A stretch of 42,716 nucleotides of DNA from Bacteroidales bacterium (GTDB lineage: Bacteria > Bacteroidota > Bacteroidia > Bacteroidales > Marinilabiliaceae): the NCBI GenBank assembly GCA_017960905.1, contig JAGCYH010000057.1, positions 1 through 42,716 of the forward strand, written 5' to 3'. Both the position numbers and the translations under genes were made by a program. This document shows positions 25,562 through 34,149 of this stretch, piece by piece (position 1 is the stretch's first letter; each line of letters begins with the position of its first letter). The notes below the pieces were generated by a model. The model was not told where the DNA came from, made no database searches, and was given only the letters and a program-made list of their open reading frames with translations.

Positions 25562-25595
25562 GAATAAAAATATTCGTGTTTTTTAAATAATAAAT

Positions 25596-26522
25596 ATGAT
25601 TACTGAGATACACTTGGCGCCGTTGCAAGGTTTTACCGATGCTATTTTCCGCCAGCTGTTTTGCAAATACTACGGCGGCATCGACCGCTGCTACACGCCG
25701 TTTATACGCCTCGAACACGGCAATTTCCGCGTCCGCGACATACGCGATATAGAGTCGCCGCAGGACAATCTCTCGCCGCAGATTCTGCCCGGCTCGGCCA
25801 GTGAGTTCAATGTGCTCGTCGACAAGATTGAAAGTCTCGGCTACACCGAAATCGACATCAATATGGGCTGCCCGTTTCCGCCCGTCATGGCTCACGGACG
25901 AGGCTGCGCGCTGCTCAACATCCCCGAAAAGGCCATCGAAATACTACGCGAGGCACGGCAGCGCCCTGCCGTGCGTTTCTCGCTCAAAATGCGTCTGGGC
26001 TATGCCGACACTACTCAGTGGCGGCAGATTATCGATGCCGTCAACGATACCGAACTCACGCACGTTACTGTGCACGCCCGCTACGGAAAGCAGCAGTACA
26101 AAGGCGAGTGCGACATGGAGCAGTTTGCAGATTTTGTGGCGGCTTGCCGCCACAAAGTCATTTACAATGGCGACATCTGCACCCCGGCCGACGCCGAAGC
26201 CGTCGGCAACCGTTTCGCCATCGGCGGTGTGATGATTGGCCGTGGCCTGCTTGCCGACCTCAATCTGCCTCGCAAAATAAAGGGTCTTGAACCTTGCAAT
26301 ATCGACTGTTTCAGGCAGTTGCATGCCGAACTCGTCGAGCAGCTCACGCAGCGTATGGACAACGACCGTCAGGTCGTTGACCGAATGAAACCTTACTGGG
26401 AGTACCTTTTCCCAACGGTCGACCACAAAATGCGTAAAAGAATAAAAAAATCTAACAAAATGAGCGAATACAGCGCCGCTGTGGCAGAAATTTTGCATCA
26501 GTTGAAGGAAGAAGAGAGTTGA
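25596..26522 (+). CDS. tRNA-dihydrouridine synthase (Dus family)
   Basis: 308 residues. FMN-binding barrel start LAPLQGFTDAIFR, then EIDINMGCPFPPV with the catalytic Cys92, FSLKMRLG, THVTVHAR, YNGDI and GGVMIGRGLLADL. The enzyme reduces uridine to dihydrouridine in tRNA loops, using NADPH and FMN. The assignment to DusA/B/C type is not attempted. It lies 34 bp after the helicase gene and is likely cotranscribed. Two perfect hairpins occur inside (25953-25974, 26133-26156). Confidence 0.95.
   Translation: MITEIHLAPLQGFTDAIFRQLFCKYYGGIDRCYTPFIRLEHGNFRVRDIRDIESPQDNLSPQILPGSASEFNVLVDKIESLGYTEIDINMGCPFPPVMAHGRGCALLNIPEKAIEILREARQRPAVRFSLKMRLGYADTTQWRQIIDAVNDTELTHVTVHARYGKQQYKGECDMEQFADFVAACRHKVIYNGDICTPADAEAVGNRFAIGGVMIGRGLLADLNLPRKIKGLEPCNIDCFRQLHAELVEQLTQRMDNDRQVVDRMKPYWEYLFPTVDHKMRKRIKKSNKMSEYSAAVAEILHQLKEEES
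26133..26156. repeat. Intragenic perfect hairpin in the dus gene
   Basis: 11-bp arms TTTGTGGCGGC and complement, 2-nt loop. Confidence 0.9.
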
Positions 26523-26541
26523 CAAATTAAAACCGAAAAGT

Positions 26542-27417
26542 ATGGTAACAAGTTCATCTACACTGAGATACGAAGCCCAACAGACACTCGAGGGCCAATG
26601 GCTTCCAGCCGTTGGCATCTATTTGGTGATGTGTATTCTGGTCTTCGTCGGAACTTTGGTGATTCCTATCCTGAAACTCTTCTCGGGATTCATCTCTGCC
26701 ATATTTCTCGGCGCCTTCGCCACTATGCTTCTTAATTTGCGCCGTACGCGCAAACAATTGTATATCAATGATATATTTACATTTTTCGGGCAAGCGCGTT
26801 TGTTCGGCACGGTGCTACTCGCCGAGCTCTACATAACTCTTTGGTCGCTTCTGCTCGTCGTTCCTGGCATCATCAAGTACTACTCGTACGCAATGACGGT
26901 GTACATCCTCAACGACAACCCTGACTTGTCGTACAACGCCGCCATCGACAAGAGCCGCGAGATGATGCGCGGACAGAAACTCGACCTTTTCTGCCTCGAC
27001 TTGTCGTTCATCGGTTGGTATATCCTCGCTCTGTTGAGCTTCGGCATAGGCTTCCTGTGGCTTGGGCCATATATAACAGCCTCACATGTAGCTTTTTACG
27101 AACATCTGAAAAATTCTGCTGCGCAAAACCCATTCACAGCCCGGCCCAACGGCCCCAAATCCGGTAATCCGAATTCGCAGCAGCCTCTGCGACCTGAGCA
27201 GCCTGAGCAACCGCAACAACCACAACAGCCAGAGCAGCCTCAGCCACAACCTGCAAATCCACGGCCGGCACCGGTTACGCCGCCTGTGATTGTTTTGCCC
27301 TATAAGGGCAAAACCGACGCGCAAAAGCCCAATCAGCCGTTGCAACCGCCTCACGAAGACCCCGAAAAACCCTTCGACCCGAAAAACGAAGGCAATTACG
27401 ACCGAACGAAATACTGA
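26542..27417 (+). CDS. DUF975-like integral membrane protein with Pro/Gln-rich tail
   Basis: 291 residues. About four to six membrane segments (for example GIYLVMCILVFVGTLVIPIL, LLVVPGIIKYYSYAMTVYIL) carry DUF975-type signatures, including DNPDLSYNAAIDKSREMMRGQKLDLFCLDLSF in parts (26910-27010). From ~190 on there is a cytosolic or periplasmic tail very rich in Pro and Gln (RPEQPEQPQQPQQPEQPQPQ), low-complexity and probably disordered. Function unknown. It follows dus by 19 bp. Confidence 0.85.
   Translation: MVTSSSTLRYEAQQTLEGQWLPAVGIYLVMCILVFVGTLVIPILKLFSGFISAIFLGAFATMLLNLRRTRKQLYINDIFTFFGQARLFGTVLLAELYITLWSLLLVVPGIIKYYSYAMTVYILNDNPDLSYNAAIDKSREMMRGQKLDLFCLDLSFIGWYILALLSFGIGFLWLGPYITASHVAFYEHLKNSAAQNPFTARPNGPKSGNPNSQQPLRPEQPEQPQQPQQPEQPQPQPANPRPAPVTPPVIVLPYKGKTDAQKPNQPLQPPHEDPEKPFDPKNEGNYDRTKY
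27292..27314. repeat. Intragenic perfect hairpin in the DUF975 gene
   Basis: 10-bp arms GTTTTGCCCT/AGGGCAAAAC, 3-nt loop. Confidence 0.9.
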
Positions 27418-27418
27418 T

Positions 27419-27447
27419 TTTTCAGAGCAATGGTATTGCTCTGAAAA
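27419..27447. repeat. Hairpin right after the DUF975 stop codon
   Basis: Perfect 13-bp arms TTTTCAGAGCAAT and complement, loop GGT. There is no T-run after it on the plus strand, so it may mark the mRNA 3' end or be a weak terminator. Confidence 0.6.
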
Positions 27448-27523
27448 TAAGACCGTTGTGTGTTTTTAACCTTTTTTACGACAAAAAAATCCATTAAGAA
27501 TATCTACTTAAAAAAATCGTGTG

Positions 27524-27531
27524 TAACTTTG
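27524..27531 (+). promoter_or_regulatory. -7 promoter element of the carB leader
   Basis: TAACTTTG followed by CGCC. It drives the leader ORF and attenuator and, by read-through, carB. I saw no good second promoter between the attenuator and carB. Confidence 0.65.
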
Positions 27532-27555
27532 CGCCGTAGAAAAAAGTTGATAAAA

Positions 27556-27654
27556 ATGACAATGATTGTACTAACACCGAATACGGAGCATAATGCGTGC
27601 TTTGACTCGAAGGCGGTTGGTATTTTCGTTGAAAAAAATATTCAGATGCGTTAA
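27556..27654 (+). CDS. Leader ORF upstream of carB
   Basis: 32 codons (MTMIVLTPNTEHNACFDSKA...IQMR). Its last codons and TAA (27652-27654) lie inside the 5' arm of the attenuator hairpin that begins at 27646. No run of Arg or other regulatory codons is visible. The layout resembles E. coli pyrBI, in which a ribosome close behind RNA polymerase keeps the attenuator from forming. That it is translated is inference. Confidence 0.5.
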   Translation: MTMIVLTPNTEHNACFDSKAVGIFVEKNIQMR

Positions 27655-27680
27655 TCATTTTTGATTAACGCATTTTTTTT
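27646..27680 (+). terminator. Attenuator-type terminator in front of carB
   Basis: Perfect 12-bp stem ATGCGTTAATCA/TGATTAACGCAT with a TTTT loop and an unbroken T8 tail, 40 bp upstream of the carB ATG. Strong and rho-independent in form, so carB expression needs read-through or another promoter. Confidence 0.85.
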
Positions 27681-27721
27681 GTTTTGACAATTTTAATATT
27701 TACTAAAATAGAAAAACGTCA

Positions 27722-30700
27722 ATGAAAGATGTAAAGAAAGTGCTGCTTCTCGGTTCGGGCGCACTAAAAATCGGACAAGCGGGCGAATTCGACTATTCCG
27801 GCTCGCAAGCATTGAAAGCCATGCGCGAAGAGGGTATCTCTACGGTACTCATCAACCCCAACATCGCTACGATACAGACTTCTGAAGGTATCGCCGATAA
27901 GGTTTACTTCCTGCCTATCACGCCTTACTTCGTTGAGGAGATTATCAAAAAAGAACGCCCCGACGGCATTCTCTTAGCTTTCGGTGGACAAACCGCACTC
28001 AACTGTGGTACTGAACTTTACACTTCGGGCGTTTTGGAAAAATATGGCGTCAAGGTGCTTGGCACTTCGGTCGAGGCCATCATGATTACCGAAGACCGCG
28101 AACTCTTCGTGAACAAACTCAAGGAAATCGACGCAAAAACACCTGTGTCTGAGGCTGTTGAGTCGATGGAAGATGCGCTTCGCGTTGCTCACCGCATCGG
28201 TTTCCCTATCATGGTCCGCTCGGCTTACGCCCTCGGCGGTCTCGGCTCGGGCATCTGCCCCGACGAGCCTGCTTTCAAAGACCTCTGCGAAAACGCACTC
28301 GCTTACTCAAAGCAGATTCTCGTCGAAGAATCGCTCAAAGGCTGGAAAGAGATTGAGTTTGAGGTCATTCGCGATGCCAACGACCACTGCTTCACCGTTG
28401 TTCCGATGGAAAATGTCGACCCGCTCGGCATCCACACTGGCGAGAGTATCGTCGTTGCGCCTATCATCTCGCTCTCGAAAGAGCAGATCGAAATGCTTCA
28501 GAATATCGCTATCAAGGTCGTACGCCACATCGGCATCGTGGGCGAATGCAACATTCAGTTCGCCTTCAACGCCGAGACTAACGACTACCGCATCATAGAA
28601 ATCAACGCGCGCCTGAGCCGCTCGTCGGCACTCGCTTCTAAGGCTTCGGGTTATCCGTTGGCTTTCGTGGCCGCCAAACTCGCGCTCGGTTACACTCTCG
28701 ACCAGATCGGCGAAATGGGTACGCCAAACTCGGCTTACGTAGCACCGTCGGTCGATTACATGATTGTTAAAATCCCGCGTTGGGACTTGTCGAAGTTCGT
28801 CGGCGTCGACCGCCACATCGGCTCTTCTATGAAGTCGGTCGGCGAGATAATGTCTATCGGCAAATCGTTCGAGGAAATCATGCAGAAAGGCCTTCGTATG
28901 ATAGGGCAGGGCATGCACGGCTTCGTTGGCAACAACGACCTCGACATACCGAACCTCGACGACGAACTCGCCAACCCGACCGACATACGTATCTTTGCCA
29001 TCGCCAAGGCGTTCGAACAAGGATACACGGTTGAGAAAGTTGAGTCGCTCACCAAAATCGACAAATGGTTCCTCTCGCACCTCAAGAATATCGTTGATTT
29101 TGAGAAAGTTCTCACTTCGTACAAGAAAATCGAAGACCTGCCTGCCGATGTTATGAAAGAGGCTAAACGCATGGGCTTCTCTGATTTCCAGATTGCACGT
29201 TTCGTTGAAAACCCGACTGGCAACATGGAGAAAGAGACTCTTCGCGTTCGCGCTCACCGTATGAGCCAGAACATCAAACCTGCTGTTCGACGCATCAATA
29301 CTGTGGCTTCGGAGCATCCCGAACTGACCAACTACCTCTACATGACCTACGGCGTTGAGGGACACAGCATTAGCTACGATTACCGCAAAGACAAAAATAT
29401 CATCGTGCTCGGCTCGGGTGCTTACCGCATCGGCTCGTCTGTCGAATTCGACTGGTGCTCCGTAAATGCTACGCAGACCGCTCGCAAGCTCGGCTATAAG
29501 TCGATTATGATCAACTACAACCCCGAGACCGTCAGCACCGACTACGATATGTGCGACCGCCTCTATTTCGACGAACTTTCGTTCGAACGCGTGCTCGACA
29601 TCATCGACCTCGAAGACCCGAAGGGTGTGATTGTCTCTACCGGTGGCCAGATCCCTAACAACTTGGCTATGAAGCTCTACCGCCAGGATGTGCCGATTCT
29701 CGGCACATCGCCGGTTTCCATCGACCGCGCTGAAAACCGCCGCAAATTCTCGGCCATGCTCGACCAGCTCGGCATCGACCAGCCACGCTGGGAGGCGCTG
29801 ACAAGCTACGACGAAATCGACAAATTCATCAACGAAGTCGGCTTCCCGGTTCTCATTCGTCCGTCGTACGTGCTCTCGGGCGCTGCTATGAACGTTTGCT
29901 ACACCAAAGAGCAGATGCACGACTTCCTCGCTATGGCGGCCAAAGTGTCGAAGGAATATCCGGTTGTAGTTTCTAAATTCTTGCAAAACGCCAAGGAAAT
30001 CGAATTCGACGCTGTGGCAAAGAACGGCGAGATTGTCGAATACGCTATATCTGAGCACGTTGAGTTCGCTGGCGTTCACTCGGGCGACGCAACTCTCGTA
30101 TTCCCGGCACAAAACATCTACCTTGCTACTGCACGCAGTATCAAGCAGATAAGCAAGAAAATTGCCAAAGAGCTCAATATCAGTGGCCCGTTCAATATCC
30201 AGTACCTCGCTAAAAACAACAATGTGAAGGTTATCGAATGTAATCTTCGCGCTTCGCGAAGCTTCCCATTCGTATCTAAAGTGCTGGGCCGCAACTTCAT
30301 CGAGACTGCCACCAAAATCATGCTCGATGTGCCCATCGAAAAGATTGATTCTTCTACTTACGACATCGACCATGTTGGTGTCAAAGCGTCGCAGTTCTCG
30401 TTTGCCCGCCTCCACCGCGCCGACCCTGTGCTCGGCGTCGATATGTCGTCGACGGGCGAAGTTGGCTGCCTTGGCAACGACTTCAATGAGGCCATTATGA
30501 ATGCCCTCATCGCTGTCGGTTTCCACGTACCGCAAAAAGGCATTCTCGTCTCTTCGGGCGACGCTCACGGCAAAGTCGACCTGCTCGAACCGTGCACCAT
30601 GCTCCAGTCGAAAGGCTACAAGATTTATGCTACCGCTGGTACGCATAAATTCTTGGAAGACAACGGCGTAGCTTCTACAGTTCTCTGCTGGCCCGACGAA

Positions 30701-30940
30701 GAGGGCGAGAACATCATGAAGGCTATTGCCGACCACGAAATCGACCTTGTAATCAATATACCGAAGAACCACACCAAACGTGAGCTCACCAACGGTTACA
30801 AGATACGCCGTGCGGCCATCGACCATAACATTCCGCTCTTCACCAACGCCCGCCTTGCGAGTGCGTTCATCCACGCTTTCTGCACCAAAGACATCAAAGA
30901 TCTTAAGATTGAAAGCTGGCAGGAATATCATGGTAAATAA
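27722..30940 (+). CDS. carB: Carbamoyl-phosphate synthase large subunit
   Basis: 1072 residues, full length. Two tandem ATP-grasp halves begin at GSGALKIGQAGEFDYSGSQA (~11) and GSGAYRIGSSVEFDWCSVNA (~562). The C-terminal MGS-like allosteric domain starts near KGILVSSGDAHGKVDLLE. It makes carbamoyl phosphate from bicarbonate, ammonia and ATP for pyrimidine and arginine synthesis, with the CarA glutaminase subunit. carA is not in the window. It is preceded by a leader ORF and attenuator, and followed by a strong terminator. Confidence 0.98.
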   Translation: MKDVKKVLLLGSGALKIGQAGEFDYSGSQALKAMREEGISTVLINPNIATIQTSEGIADKVYFLPITPYFVEEIIKKERPDGILLAFGGQTALNCGTELYTSGVLEKYGVKVLGTSVEAIMITEDRELFVNKLKEIDAKTPVSEAVESMEDALRVAHRIGFPIMVRSAYALGGLGSGICPDEPAFKDLCENALAYSKQILVEESLKGWKEIEFEVIRDANDHCFTVVPMENVDPLGIHTGESIVVAPIISLSKEQIEMLQNIAIKVVRHIGIVGECNIQFAFNAETNDYRIIEINARLSRSSALASKASGYPLAFVAAKLALGYTLDQIGEMGTPNSAYVAPSVDYMIVKIPRWDLSKFVGVDRHIGSSMKSVGEIMSIGKSFEEIMQKGLRMIGQGMHGFVGNNDLDIPNLDDELANPTDIRIFAIAKAFEQGYTVEKVESLTKIDKWFLSHLKNIVDFEKVLTSYKKIEDLPADVMKEAKRMGFSDFQIARFVENPTGNMEKETLRVRAHRMSQNIKPAVRRINTVASEHPELTNYLYMTYGVEGHSISYDYRKDKNIIVLGSGAYRIGSSVEFDWCSVNATQTARKLGYKSIMINYNPETVSTDYDMCDRLYFDELSFERVLDIIDLEDPKGVIVSTGGQIPNNLAMKLYRQDVPILGTSPVSIDRAENRRKFSAMLDQLGIDQPRWEALTSYDEIDKFINEVGFPVLIRPSYVLSGAAMNVCYTKEQMHDFLAMAAKVSKEYPVVVSKFLQNAKEIEFDAVAKNGEIVEYAISEHVEFAGVHSGDATLVFPAQNIYLATARSIKQISKKIAKELNISGPFNIQYLAKNNNVKVIECNLRASRSFPFVSKVLGRNFIETATKIMLDVPIEKIDSSTYDIDHVGVKASQFSFARLHRADPVLGVDMSSTGEVGCLGNDFNEAIMNALIAVGFHVPQKGILVSSGDAHGKVDLLEPCTMLQSKGYKIYATAGTHKFLEDNGVASTVLCWPDEEGENIMKAIADHEIDLVINIPKNHTKRELTNGYKIRRAAIDHNIPLFTNARLASAFIHAFCTKDIKDLKIESWQEYHGK
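29687..29709. repeat. Intragenic perfect hairpin in carB
   Basis: 10-bp arms GATGTGCCGA/TCGGCACATC, 3-nt loop. The only one of this length I saw in this 3.2-kb gene. Confidence 0.9.
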
Positions 30941-30961
30941 TTGACCGATAGATTTATAAAT

Positions 30962-30996
30962 AAAAAGGGCTGCCCTTCACAGGGTAGCCCTTTTTT
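30962..30996 (+). terminator. Terminator of carB
   Basis: Stem GGGCTGCCCT/AGGGTAGCCC with one G-T pair, flanked by A5 and T6. The remaining ~250 bp to the nadC stop (31244) are AT-rich with no recognised feature. Confidence 0.88.
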
Positions 30997-31243
30997 ATTA
31001 TATCACTAAATGAAAAACAAAAAAAATGCACGATATCACATCGCGCATCCCAATACTTAATCATGAAAATTAAAAAACTAATCTAATAGCATTAATTCAA
31101 CTATACGTTTCACAACGCATAATCTATGTCTCACAATGAAAAATTTCTATCATTTTAGTACTTTTACACATTACAGCGGCAAAATGTTTTATTTTTTATG
31201 TTAAAAATAAAATTTGTTTTGCCGTTTTTGTGCAAAGTGTTGC

Positions 31244-32104
31244 TCAATAGGCTTTTAGGCTCATGTCCAAACTGCTGACGTGGTGCGTCAGCGCGCCTAC
31301 CGATATGAAGTCGACACCGCACTCCGCGTAGTCGCGGAGTGTGTCGAGCGTGATGCCGCCCGACGACTCTGTCTCGTATCGTCCGCCTATTATTTCTACG
31401 GCCTTGCGAGTTGTCGCAAGGTCGAAGTTGTCGAGCATTATTCTGTCAACGCCGCCTACGGCCATCACCTGCGCAAGCTCGTCGAGGTTGCGCACTTCCA
31501 CTTCTATCTTGAGCTTTTTGTTGTTGGCTTTCAGATATTCCTGTGCGCGTCTGATGGCTTGCTGTATGCCGCCGGCAAAGTCGTTGTGGTTGTCTTTGAG
31601 CATTATCATGTCGAAGAGGCCTATGCGGTGGTTCACGCCGCCGCCTATCTTTACTGCGAGCTTGTCGAGCAGTCGCATGCCCGGCGTAGTCTTGCGGGTG
31701 TCGAGCACTTTGGTGTGAAGCCCTTCGAGCCGTCTGACGTAAACGTTTGTGGCTGTGGCTATTCCGCTCATGTGCTGCATTATGTTCAGCACAAGCCGCT
31801 CTGCCAGAAGCAGTGTGCGTGTGGTGCATTCAACACGGAATGCTATGTCGCCTTTGTGCACGTGAGTGCCGTCGCTGATGAGTTTTTCGAACTTTACATC
31901 GGGCGCCAGTTTGCTGAACACTTTCTGCGCCACGTCGATGCCGGCTATTATGCCGTCTTCTTTCACGATGAGCTGCGCGCGTCCGCGCGCATCGGCCGGT
32001 ATGCACGAGAGTGACGAGTGGTCACCGTCGCCTACGTCTTCGCGTATCGCCGAATCGATGAAGTTGTTGAGGTATTCGTCGAAATCAGGTATGTAATCAC
32101 TCAT
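31244..32104 (-). CDS. nadC: Nicotinate-nucleotide pyrophosphorylase (carboxylating)
   Basis: 286 residues. Family signatures: EDVGDGDHSS near the N-terminus, LNIMQHMSGIAT, DTRKTTPGMRLLDKLAVKIGG in parts (31630-31695), NHRIGLFDMIMLKDNH, EVEVRNLDE and the C-terminal SSGGITLDTLRDYAECGVDFISVG (31290-31365). It converts quinolinate and PRPP to nicotinate mononucleotide in NAD synthesis. It overlaps the upstream DUF4783 gene by 8 bp, so the pair is translationally coupled. Hairpins at 31320-31341 and 31402-31421. Confidence 0.97.
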   Translation of the reverse strand: MSDYIPDFDEYLNNFIDSAIREDVGDGDHSSLSCIPADARGRAQLIVKEDGIIAGIDVAQKVFSKLAPDVKFEKLISDGTHVHKGDIAFRVECTTRTLLLAERLVLNIMQHMSGIATATNVYVRRLEGLHTKVLDTRKTTPGMRLLDKLAVKIGGGVNHRIGLFDMIMLKDNHNDFAGGIQQAIRRAQEYLKANNKKLKIEVEVRNLDELAQVMAVGGVDRIMLDNFDLATTRKAVEIIGGRYETESSGGITLDTLRDYAECGVDFISVGALTHHVSSLDMSLKAY

Positions 32105-32549
32105 TTTGTTCCTCTATTCTAAGTTGTTGTATTGTCTGATTTTGCGTCAGTATGTACAGACGGTATTTTTTGCTGCCCGACTTGCACGTGCATATTGTCG
32201 AGGTGGCTTCGCCCACCGAGCGCTCGTGGTCGATGGTTATCTGTATGTCGCCCAGTGTGCCGAAGAAGTCCGACAGTATCATCTCGCCTTGTTTCTTGCT
32301 GTATAAGCCCGAACTCTGAGGCAGCGTTATCTCTATTGTCGTGTTGAATTTTTCCGACAACGACTGTATGTTCTTATTGCAGAGCATTTTATAAATGCTC
32401 TGCGGTAGCGAGTAGCTCCATCCTTCGTTGGCTTGCTGCCATGTCGCCGAGATTGACATCACAGCGTATGGCGCACTCCAGCCGGTTGCCGGTATGGCTG
32501 ATAGCATTATGCTTGCTAAAAGTGCCCGTATCAATTTCGTCTTTTTCAT
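32097..32549 (-). CDS. DUF4783-like exported protein
   Basis: 150 residues from the ATG at 32549, which gives the signal peptide MKKTKLIRALLASIMLSAIP. An in-frame ATG at 32651 lies upstream of the promoter (32568-32575) and is excluded. The body, NIQSLSEKFNTTIEITLPQ, then YSKKQGEMILSDFFGTL and YRLYILTQNQTIQQLRIE, matches the NTF2-like DUF4783 family of Bacteroidetes. Role unknown; periplasmic or secreted. It overlaps nadC by 8 bp, an order I recall from related genomes. Confidence 0.85.
   Translation of the reverse strand: MKKTKLIRALLASIMLSAIPATGWSAPYAVMSISATWQQANEGWSYSLPQSIYKMLCNKNIQSLSEKFNTTIEITLPQSSGLYSKKQGEMILSDFFGTLGDIQITIDHERSVGEATSTICTCKSGSKKYRLYILTQNQTIQQLRIEEQNE
32379..32403. repeat. 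Intragenic perfect hairpin in the DUF4783 gene
   Basis: 11-bp arms GCAGAGCATTT and complement, 3-nt loop. Confidence 0.9.
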
Positions 32550-32567
32550 GTCGGTCAATAATAAGTG

Positions 32568-32575
32568 CAAAAATA
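32568..32575 (-). promoter_or_regulatory. -7 promoter element of the DUF4783-nadC pair
   Basis: Minus-strand TATTTTTG, 19 bp before the ATG at 32549. It fixes the start codon choice. Confidence 0.65.
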
Positions 32576-32660
32576 CCAAGTTTTTGTTTTTTTCAATACT
32601 AATATGCAAAAAATGAGCCATTTTTTTTATTTTCATGATTAATAATCGCAATACTTGAAT

Positions 32661-32668
32661 TATTTTTG
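32661..32668 (+). promoter_or_regulatory. -7 promoter element of the outer-membrane barrel gene
   Basis: TATTTTTG, 26 bp before the ATG at 32695. Divergent from the DUF4783 promoter. Confidence 0.6.
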
Positions 32669-32694
32669 CTAAGTTTTTTTGAATAAATATTGTT

Positions 32695-33954
32695 ATGAGA
32701 TTATCATTTTTGACTCTTCTGTCGGCTCTTTCTGTTGCACAAATATCTGTGGCTCAGGCTTCTGCCGACGACAATTCCGGTTGGGATTATAAGATTTCGG
32801 GTTTCATCGACCCTCAGATTCACTACGACACGCGCGAGATTGTAGGCGGCCGCGAAGAGCAGATGCTCTTCTATCCGGCGCCTAAGGTGCTCGATGCCGA
32901 CGGCAACGACATCAATGCTTCGGGCAGTATCAATATGCTTACCATAACTGCTCGCGCCGGTGCCAAAATCACTGCGCCCGACATGCTTGGCGCCAAGGTG
33001 TTCGGCTATCTCGAGGGCGACTTCACCGGCTCTACCAACGAAGGCATCAACATGTTGCGCCTGCGCCACGCATATATCAATATGCGTTGGGCAAAGTCGG
33101 GCTTGCTGCTCGGACAGTATTGGCACCCGATGGTGGCTCATGAGGTGATGCCCGGCACGCGACCGCTCAACATGGGTATCCCGTTCCACCCTTATTCGCG
33201 CTACGTGCAGGGCAAATACACTTACTACGCCGGCAAAGTTGAACTGAGCGGTATAGCTTCGTTCCAACTCGACAATAAGTCGGTTGGTCCGAAGGGTGGA
33301 AGCACTGAATATCAGCGCAATAGCGGCGTGCCCGAACTCAATGCACAGCTCGTTTACCGTGGCGATGTGGCATATTTGGGCGCTATGTTCAACTACGTTG
33401 TGCTCAAGCCCCGCACGTTCACTGTCGATGCGCTTGGCAATAAGCACAAGACCGATGTGCTTTATGGCTCATCGGCTTTCTCGGTGTTCGGCAAATTCAC
33501 TTTCGACGAGTGGAATGTGCGTTTCCAGGCCATCTATGGCAACAACCTTTATGAGCAGTGCCTCATGGGCGGATATATCGAGAGCGGTCTGAAGAGCAAC
33601 AACGAGTACGACTACGACGATTTCGGCACCACAACGTTCTGGATCGATATGAGCAAAAACAAAGGCCTCTGCCGTCCGGGTATTTTTGCCGGATTCGGCA
33701 AAAATAACCAGTTTGGCGACAAAATAAGCTCTGCTGCAACTGTTTACGGTCGCGGTATCGACATTGAAAACGTTTGGCGTATACAGCCGCGCTTGGCTTT
33801 CTTCCCCAACAAGACGCTCAATTTCTTCGCTGAGTGGGAGTACACCGTGGCCAACTACGGCAAGCAGGAGGCGCATGGCGACTACTATAAGTACGTGAGC
33901 GACTATTCGGTAGCCAACTCGCGTTTCATCGCTGCTGCGGTGTTTAACTTCTGA
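32695..33954 (+). CDS. Outer-membrane beta-barrel protein, porin-like
   Basis: 419 residues, signal peptide to about Ala25. Strand-rich throughout, with alternating patterns such as KISGFIDPQIHYDTRE, VFGYLEGDFTG, LRLRHAYINMRW, LLLGQYWHPM and KTLNFFAEWEYTVANYG, and a C-terminal AAAVFNF ending in Phe, as expected for barrel insertion. It resembles DcaP- or OprO-like Bacteroidetes porins; a definite family could not be fixed. Own promoter and strong terminator, so monocistronic. Confidence 0.82.
   Translation: MRLSFLTLLSALSVAQISVAQASADDNSGWDYKISGFIDPQIHYDTREIVGGREEQMLFYPAPKVLDADGNDINASGSINMLTITARAGAKITAPDMLGAKVFGYLEGDFTGSTNEGINMLRLRHAYINMRWAKSGLLLGQYWHPMVAHEVMPGTRPLNMGIPFHPYSRYVQGKYTYYAGKVELSGIASFQLDNKSVGPKGGSTEYQRNSGVPELNAQLVYRGDVAYLGAMFNYVVLKPRTFTVDALGNKHKTDVLYGSSAFSVFGKFTFDEWNVRFQAIYGNNLYEQCLMGGYIESGLKSNNEYDYDDFGTTTFWIDMSKNKGLCRPGIFAGFGKNNQFGDKISSAATVYGRGIDIENVWRIQPRLAFFPNKTLNFFAEWEYTVANYGKQEAHGDYYKYVSDYSVANSRFIAAAVFNF
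33681..33706. repeat. Intragenic perfect hairpin in the barrel gene
   Basis: 11-bp arms TATTTTTGCCG/CGGCAAAAATA, loop GATT. Confidence 0.9.
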
Positions 33955-33981
33955 TAGAACTGAGAATATACATACACGCAT

Positions 33982-34017
33982 CGGCCTCAAAAACACTCTT
34001 AAGTGTTTTTGAGGCCG
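33982..34017 (+). terminator. Terminator of the barrel gene
   Basis: Perfect 16-bp stem CGGCCTCAAAAACACT and complement, 4-nt loop, then TCAGTTTTGTT. Confidence 0.85.
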
Positions 34018-34042
34018 TCAGTTTTGTTAAAATCATGCGAAA

Positions 34043-34078
34043 TGTACGAATCAATAAATCTTTTGTACGAATCGATAA
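34043..34078 (+). promoter_or_regulatory. Tandem direct repeat, probable activator site
   Basis: TGTACGAATCAATAA (34043-34057) and TGTACGAATCGATAA (34064-34078), 14 of 15 identical, repeating every 21 bp (two helical turns). The second ends 21 bp before a -7 box. This geometry is typical of LytTR-type or other dimeric activators. Confidence 0.6.
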
Positions 34079-34099
34079 CCCATAATTGAAAATAAACTC

Positions 34100-34107
34100 T
34101 ATTTTTG
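34100..34107 (+). promoter_or_regulatory. -7 promoter element of the FISUMP-like gene
   Basis: TATTTTTG, 42 bp before the ATG at 34150, downstream of the tandem repeats. Confidence 0.6.
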
Positions 34108-34149
34108 GTACGTTTTTAATATTTTATGTAACAAAAAGGAAAAAATACT

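Noticed and set aside
28307..30931. 874-codon antisense ORF opposite carB
   Set aside because: carB is certain from its motifs; the long antisense frame results from its GC-rich third positions. The same applies to the frames opposite the permease (19387-20964) and susD (4062-5135).
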